Shown: positions 7,505 through 10,585 of the stretch, piece by piece
Numbering within the stretch: the stretch's first letter is position 1
Layout: each line of letters begins with the position of its first letter
DNA from: an uncultured Acetatifactor sp.
Lineage (GTDB): Bacteria; Bacillota; Clostridia; Lachnospirales; Lachnospiraceae
DNA length: 10,585 nucleotides
Assembly (NCBI GenBank): GCA_934436435.1
Contig: CAKSAN010000023.1
Coordinates: 1 to 10,585, forward strand
Reading direction: 5' to 3'
Translations under genes and position numbers: made by a program
Notes under the pieces: generated by a model
What the model was told of the DNA's origin: nothing
What the model saw: the letters and a program-made list of their open reading frames with translations, nothing else
Database searches by the model: none

Positions 7505-8508
7505 TACAGGCTCTCCTCCGTGATTCCCGTTACCGCATTCTGTAGTAAAATATGCTCTCCCTGTACCAACGGATAATGGATCGGACTGTCGCTGTCCAGA
7601 TTTTCGCGGTACATATCCACTGCAGTGATCTGATGATTTTCGTATGTCGTATAATAATAAATTCCTCTGTCCGCATTACAACAGGAAGTATAGATCGTAA
7701 TCTCGTATTCTCCGTTTTCCAGCTGACAACATCCCCTTGTCTGCTCCACACTTCCTAAAATATGGAAAAACTGACTCACGCTCTCTGTTTCGGAAGCTCC
7801 GGATACTGCGTTCATTTTCGTAAAGGCCACCCTTATAAAGCGGGATGCGGAGGACAGATCTCCGGGTAATCCCATGGCTCCCATGCCTCTGCTGTAGGGC
7901 TTCAGCTTCAGATCCTTGGAAAAGCGGTTCCCCGGCTGTTCCGGAGACAGAGACATATAATCATTCAGACGAAACAGCTGTATGGGAAAGGGTGGATTAT
8001 TCGTCAGCACTCCCACAGGGTTGTCATAAATCTTCAGTCCCTCCTGTACCGACTCAATAGTAATAGCTTCGTCCCTGTCCGCCAGAATCCAGTGCAACGG
8101 AGAGACCGGGTATTTTTCATTAAAAGGAGTATCCACCAGATTGATGTGGGACAACAGTACTCTTGCCTCCTGCACGTTGGCACACTGCCCCAGGATCCAG
8201 GGAATAAATTCGAACTGGGTAATATTGTCCCTGCCTTCCTGTACCTTATTGTACACGGCATTTCCCGGAAAGTTCAATCCCGCCATGCCAAGCCCTTTTT
8301 CATTCACTGCATCATAATACAGTGGATAATCTCCCACCATGTGGGCAATACCGATCATGGCATAGTGTTCCGTCAGGGCATTCCGGTGCCGCAATGCAAA
8401 CGGATAGTTCCGCGGAGTCACCGTTACTTCCTCCCCATAATTGAATTCATAATCAAAGGTTCTGCCGAAATAAAAATCCTGCGATCTATAGGTTGCTGCC
8501 GTACACAT
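7504..8508 (-). CDS. bsh: Choloylglycine hydrolase family enzyme, probable bile salt hydrolase
   Basis: A 334-aa Ntn-hydrolase; bile salt hydrolases are usually 315-340 aa. Members cut amide bonds of glycine- or taurine-conjugated bile acids, or of penicillin V in sister enzymes. The catalytic set is visible: Cys2 (nucleophile after Met1 removal, MCTA), Arg16 and Asp19 (FGRTFDYE), Asn79 (GMAGLNFPG), Asn170/171 (VGVLTNNPPF) and Arg223 (SSASRFIRVAF). The AGLNFPG and GMGAMGLPGDLSSASRF motifs favour bile salt hydrolase over penicillin acylase. The loop before the latter reads YSRG; an S-R-G motif there has, as I recall, been linked to glycine-conjugate preference, so substrate choice is inference. 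No signal peptide: cytoplasmic. The start is well supported, with AAAGGAG 8 nt upstream and the absolute need for Cys at position 2. It is the first gene of a two-gene unit. Confidence 0.9.
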   Translation of the reverse strand: MCTAATYRSQDFYFGRTFDYEFNYGEEVTVTPRNYPFALRHRNALTEHYAMIGIAHMVGDYPLYYDAVNEKGLGMAGLNFPGNAVYNKVQEGRDNITQFEFIPWILGQCANVQEARVLLSHINLVDTPFNEKYPVSPLHWILADRDEAITIESVQEGLKIYDNPVGVLTNNPPFPIQLFRLNDYMSLSPEQPGNRFSKDLKLKPYSRGMGAMGLPGDLSSASRFIRVAFTKMNAVSGASETESVSQFFHILGSVEQTRGCCQLENGEYEITIYTSCCNADRGIYYYTTYENHQITAVDMYRENLDSDSPIHYPLVQGEHILLQNAVTGITEESL

Positions 8509-8554
8509 AACATACGCTCCTTTATTCTGATTTCAATAGATATAAACTAGTCTT

Positions 8555-8583
8555 AGTCTATAGCATTTGCAGAATGTTTGCAA
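8555..8583 (-). promoter_or_regulatory. Candidate promoter of the hydrolase gene
   Basis: On the minus strand TTGCAA (8578-8583) is followed after 17 bp by TAGACT (8555-8560), four of six matches in each box. Transcription would start near 8548, giving a 40-nt leader with the ribosome site. It lies wholly in the ~90 bp between the hydrolase start and the insertion sequence, so the element appears not to have destroyed it. Confidence 0.4.
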
Positions 8584-8600
8584 GTATGCGGGGCTTGACA

Positions 8601-8657
8601 TTTTCCATATTCGCGGATATGGCGTAGGGTAAAGTTTTTGTAGGAAAAGTTAATAGA
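8601..8657 (+). repeat. Left terminal inverted repeat of the ISLre2-type element
   Basis: It contains TTTTCCATAT (8601-8610), GGGTAAA (8627-8633), TGTAGGAAA (8639-8647) and TTAATAGA (8650-8657), all found in the same order in the inverted right end. It also holds an 18-bp near-palindrome (8605-8622, one T-G mismatch pair) that the right end lacks. A TTGACA sits directly outside it (8595-8600). With TATGGC 17 bp further in, this makes a weak junction promoter candidate toward the transposase. Confidence 0.6.
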
Positions 8658-8667
8658 AAAAAATAAA

Positions 8668-8731
8668 GAAAGCACCTGAGTCCTGTGTTAGGATTGAAGT
8701 TGACTAGACAAAATCCAAGGAGGGTGCTTTC
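8668..8731 (+). promoter_or_regulatory. Transposase leader hairpin overlapping the ribosome binding site
   Basis: GAAAGCACC (8668-8676) is the exact complement of GGTGCTTTC (8723-8731). The right arm takes the end of the strong AAGGAGGG site (8717-8724) and stops on the base before the ATG. Smaller pairings lie inside: TCCT/AGGA (8681-8693) and GGATT/AATCC (8691-8716). A folded read-through transcript would hide the start site, as known for IS10 and IS50. On the minus strand the same stem is followed by TTTATTTTTTT, so it could also terminate transcription heading for the hydrolase gene. Confidence 0.6.
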
Positions 8732-10186
8732 ATGATTACCAGTATACAACACTTTTGCGAGAATGGGGTAAAAAGATTAACAAATGTTTTCAAAACTTAT
8801 ACAGATGACCTGACAAAGATTGCAGAAATGGTCTATGGTGTGACGGATGAGGTGACCAAACTTGGATGCAGCATGATAGCAGAAGAATGGGAATCCTATG
8901 ATGAACTTCTGAGGGAAAGAAAGGATCTGCGCCGGGGCTGGTACATTGTCCGGAGAGATGAAACTTCCCTGCTGACCAGCCTCGGAGAAGTGGTATATCA
9001 CAAAACTCTGTTCAAAAATGCTGCTACCGGTGAGTCCTGCTATCTTCTGGATCAGCTGATGGGATTGGAACATCATGCCAGGATAACTGAAGATGCAGAA
9101 GCAAGGATTCTACAGGAAGCATCCGAGAGCAGCTACCGGAAAGGTGGCGCCAACGCCAGCATAAACGGTGAAACCATAAGCAAAGAAGCCGTAATGAACA
9201 AGCTGCATAAGCTGGAGTTTCCAGCCCTGAAGGCTGCGAAAAAGAAAGAACTGAAAACACTTTACATAGATGCGGATGAAGACCATGTGGCCCTTCAGTA
9301 TCTGGAGAAGAAAGGGGATATCAGGAAGCCCCGCATAAATACGGTAATGCCCTGGATCATATATGTTTATGAAGGCGTGGAAGGTGATGAGGAAGGACGT
9401 CCCCGGCTGATAAATCCGAAGTATTTCGGAGGCGTTTATGATGGACAGGAAGCAGCCAGCAGGCTATGGACAGAAGTACTGGACTATCTGAATGAAGCGT
9501 ATGATCTGGATGCTGTTGACAGGATTTATATCAACGGGGATGGAGCAGCATGGATACGGACAGGAGAAAAGATCATTCCGAAGTCCAAGTTTGCCCTTGA
9601 TAAATATCATATGCATAAATACATCATAGCGGCAACATCCCATCTGGAAGACACAGCAGAGGATGCCAGAAGTGAGATATACAGAGCCATCCATAGAAAG
9701 AAAAAGTGGATGGCCGAGGGAGTCTTTGACCGGATCATAGGGCTCACAGACAAAGAAACAAAACGTAAGGCAGTGGAACAGGCAAAAGCATACATTCTGG
9801 GGAACTGGTCAGGGATCATGCTTTCAATGAAATCCGGGGACAGCAATGTAAGATGTTCCGCGGAGGGGCATGTGAGCCATGTGTATGCAGACAGGATGAG
9901 TTCGAGACCATTGGGATGGTGCAGAACCGGGGCGGATAAGATGTCCCGGTTAAGAATCTACCGCCAAAATGAGGGAAATATGCTGGAACTGGTAAGGTAT
10001 CAGAAGAAAGAAATGAAGCAGGTGGCCGGGGCAGAGGAGATCATCTATTCGGCGACAGAAATGATGAGGATGGAGAAAGCCAACAAACGAAAACTGGGAG
10101 TATTGGCAGATCTGCCGGTGTATGACATCCCCTATCCGCAGATCAAAAAGATAGCGGCACTAAAAAATCACATTTGGGGTTTGTAA
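8732..10186 (+). CDS. ISLre2-family (UPF0236) transposase
   Basis: A 484-aa full-length transposase; family members are usually about 450-490 aa. Family signatures in the C-terminal two-thirds are YIDADEDHVALQ (178-189), YINGDGAAWIRTG (266-278), ALDKYHMHKYI (288-298) and AEGHVSHVYADRMSSRPLGW (377-396), followed by GADKMSRLR. Likely acidic active-site residues are Asp180 or Asp182, Asp270 and Glu378, assuming a DDE-type mechanism. No frameshift or internal stop, so it may be active. The start has AAGGAGG 8 nt upstream, partly held in the leader inverted repeat. It is transcribed away from the hydrolase gene and toward the presumed resistance leader. Confidence 0.95.
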   Translation: MITSIQHFCENGVKRLTNVFKTYTDDLTKIAEMVYGVTDEVTKLGCSMIAEEWESYDELLRERKDLRRGWYIVRRDETSLLTSLGEVVYHKTLFKNAATGESCYLLDQLMGLEHHARITEDAEARILQEASESSYRKGGANASINGETISKEAVMNKLHKLEFPALKAAKKKELKTLYIDADEDHVALQYLEKKGDIRKPRINTVMPWIIYVYEGVEGDEEGRPRLINPKYFGGVYDGQEAASRLWTEVLDYLNEAYDLDAVDRIYINGDGAAWIRTGEKIIPKSKFALDKYHMHKYIIAATSHLEDTAEDARSEIYRAIHRKKKWMAEGVFDRIIGLTDKETKRKAVEQAKAYILGNWSGIMLSMKSGDSNVRCSAEGHVSHVYADRMSSRPLGWCRTGADKMSRLRIYRQNEGNMLELVRYQKKEMKQVAGAEEIIYSATEMMRMEKANKRKLGVLADLPVYDIPYPQIKKIAALKNHIWGL

Positions 10187-10253
10187 AAGGGAACAAAAAG
10201 GTTATAATGATGGAGAAAACTTTGATTCTGAAACATATCTCAGAGATGCTCTG

Positions 10254-10299
10254 TCTATTAATTTCCTACAGTAAATTTACCCGACCCGGATATGGAAAA
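10254..10299 (-). repeat. Right terminal inverted repeat of the ISLre2-type element
   Basis: Read on the minus strand from 10299 inward it gives TTTTCCATAT, seven bases, GGGTAAA, five bases, TGTAGGAAA and TTAATAGA, matching the left end block for block. A 10-bp palindrome GTAAATTTAC (10271-10280) falls inside it. The -35 box of the next promoter (10303) starts only 4 nt outside the end. Confidence 0.6.
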
Positions 10300-10302
10300 C
10301 CG

Positions 10303-10331
10303 TTGACGCGAAGAAAAGACCGTGGTAATAT
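10303..10331 (+). promoter_or_regulatory. Strong sigma-A promoter reading out of the right edge
   Basis: TTGACG (10303-10308) is followed after 17 bp by TAATAT (10326-10331), with TGG just before it as an extended -10. Transcription should start near 10338. It lies directly outside the insertion sequence and drives the hairpin-rich leader at 10340-10585. It is probably the native promoter of the gene beyond the window. Confidence 0.75.
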
Positions 10332-10387
10332 AAAGGCACAAAAAGAGTGCTACCGTACAGCAACGGTTCGCCTCAGTTTATGGTTCT

Positions 10388-10430
10388 AAAAAGCAACCTA
10401 TAACCTTGGTCGGTGGGCGGTTGCTTTTTT
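10388..10430 (+). terminator. First leader terminator hairpin
   Basis: AAAAAGCAACC (10388-10398) pairs perfectly with GGTTGCTTTTT (10419-10429) around a 20-nt loop and ends in T6. A second AGCAAC (10359-10364) could pair with the same 3' arm, so alternative pairing (terminator versus antiterminator) is possible. Upstream, ACCGT and ACGGT (10352-10367) form a small extra hairpin. Confidence 0.8.
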
Positions 10431-10457
10431 AGTGTTTATGTTTCTGTTATTGATGGT

Positions 10458-10520
10458 ATGCTCCAGATGATTCTGAACTGCACCAAGTGCGGAACGCTGG
10501 GTGGAAACCCGGGAGTTTGA
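10458..10520 (+). CDS. Possible 20-codon leader peptide
   Basis: A short frame MLQMILNCTKCGTLGGNPGV ends with TGA inside the second terminator stem. No convincing ribosome site precedes it. An overlapping 10-codon frame begins at 10438. Tet(M)-type leaders encode a short peptide in this position, but the frame here differs from the one I remember, so either frame or neither may be translated. Confidence 0.25.
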   Translation: MLQMILNCTKCGTLGGNPGV

Positions 10521-10533
10521 CACTTCTTTTTTT
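10485..10533 (+). terminator. Second leader terminator hairpin
   Basis: AAGTG (10485-10489) pairs with CACTT (10521-10525). Inside, AAC pairs with GTT and CTGGGT with ACCCGG around a GGAA loop, with small internal loops. A run of seven T (10527-10533) follows after one C. The long interrupted stem plus T-run fits a regulated intrinsic terminator. Confidence 0.65.
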
Positions 10534-10558
10534 AGTGTTTTAATACAAAGCCTTTATT

Positions 10559-10583
10559 TAAGCCATTTGTGGCTTATTTTTTT
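10559..10583 (+). terminator. Third leader terminator hairpin
   Basis: TAAGCC (10559-10564) pairs with GGCTTA (10571-10576) around ATTTGT, followed by seven T. A second AAGCC (10548-10552) just upstream could compete for the same GGCTT arm. The window ends two bases after the T-run. Confidence 0.65.
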
Positions 10584-10585
10584 GT

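Larger units (their letters stand above)
8601..10299 (+). mobile_element. ISLre2-family insertion sequence, apparently intact
   Basis: About 1.7 kb with one transposase gene. The ends are placed from inverted-repeat blocks shared by the left end and the reverse complement of the right end. From outside in, these are TTTTCCATAT (10/10), then GGGTAAA, five variable bases, TGTAGGAAA, and TTAATAGA. The left end has about 9 extra bases between the first two blocks. The outer limits are where similarity stops; narrower ends at about 8639 and 10270 are possible. No matching target duplication: the nine bases outside each end (ggcTTGACa and ccgTTGACg) share only the central TTGAC. The element lies between the hydrolase promoter region and a presumed antibiotic-resistance leader. 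Confidence 0.75.
10338..10585 (+). promoter_or_regulatory. Attenuator-type leader resembling that of ribosomal-protection tet genes
   Basis: About 250 nt from the promoter to the window edge without a substantial gene, holding three successive terminator-like hairpins and short reading frames. The part from about 10484 to 10585 matches, from memory, the leader upstream of tet(M), tet(O) and tet(W)-type genes (GTGCGGAACGCTGGGTGGAA, then GGAGTTTGACAC and AAGCCATTTGTGGCTTA). Those leaders are described as transcriptional attenuators that read through when ribosomes are slowed by tetracycline. The resistance gene itself would begin shortly past 10585 and is not visible, so its identity is inference. 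Confidence 0.65.

Noticed and set aside
8595..8623. Hybrid promoter made of flanking TTGACA and a -10 inside the insertion sequence
   Set aside because: The spacing is 17 bp but the -10 (TATGGC) matches only three of six bases; mentioned with the left end rather than called.
8629..8637. GTAAAGTTT versus GTAAATTTA (10271-10279) as an imperfect target duplication
   Set aside because: The GGGTAAA similarity is in inverted orientation too and continues outward to TTTTCCATAT, so it is better explained as part of the terminal inverted repeats.
10174..10389. A 71-codon open frame spanning the end of the insertion sequence and the next promoter
   Set aside because: It overlaps the transposase end, crosses the inverted repeat and promoter, and has no recognisable protein character.
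10347..10403. An 18-codon GTG frame before the first leader terminator
   Set aside because: Its only possible ribosome site lies at or upstream of the predicted transcription start, so it would not be on the RNA.
1..10585. CRISPR array, tRNA or phage genes
   Set aside because: No regularly spaced repeats, no cloverleaf-like sequence and no phage structural or integrase proteins were seen on either strand.

Overview
The window looks like a chromosomal segment of a Gram-positive gut anaerobe of the Clostridia, most likely Lachnospiraceae. The reasons are moderate GC content, strong AGGAGG-type ribosome binding sites, sigma-A promoters with A-rich upstream tracts, a VanS-like histidine kinase of the type common in that group, a choloylglycine hydrolase family enzyme, and an ISLre2-type insertion sequence next to what looks like a tetracycline-resistance leader. 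The species assignment is inference; no rRNA or other marker lies inside the window.

Layout from left to right. Positions 1-218 hold three tandem, near-consensus sigma-A promoters on the minus strand. They fire out of the left edge and look like the promoter cluster of a ribosomal RNA or other stable RNA operon. A strong hairpin (257-290) separates them from a five-gene minus-strand operon. Read in its own direction (6763 down to 344), the operon encodes an OmpR-type response regulator, its membrane histidine kinase, the ribosome-associated GTPase HflX, a large polytopic membrane protein with an N-terminal soluble region, and a small lipoprotein. Gaps are 4-27 nt or overlaps, so the five are probably co-transcribed. 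A promoter candidate sits just upstream, with its -35 box overlapping the stop codon of the preceding gene.

Upstream of that operon, still on the minus strand, is a two-gene unit. It encodes a choloylglycine hydrolase family enzyme (bile salt hydrolase-like, with the full catalytic set visible) and an unrecognised protein with one membrane segment and charged helical regions on both sides. The two share one nucleotide in a TAATG stop/start, so they are translationally coupled.

The right fifth is accessory DNA. An apparently intact ISLre2-family element (about 8601-10299) lies about 90 bp upstream of the hydrolase gene. Its 484-aa transposase is preceded by a 9-bp inverted repeat whose 3' arm runs from the Shine-Dalgarno to the base before the ATG. 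Immediately beyond its right end are a strong plus-strand promoter and a leader with three successive terminator-like hairpins. From memory this leader resembles the attenuator upstream of ribosomal-protection tetracycline resistance genes (tet(M)/tet(O)/tet(W) type). The resistance gene itself would lie just past the right edge and cannot be seen here. The two flanks of the element do not match as a target duplication, which hints at a junction made by recombination rather than one clean insertion.
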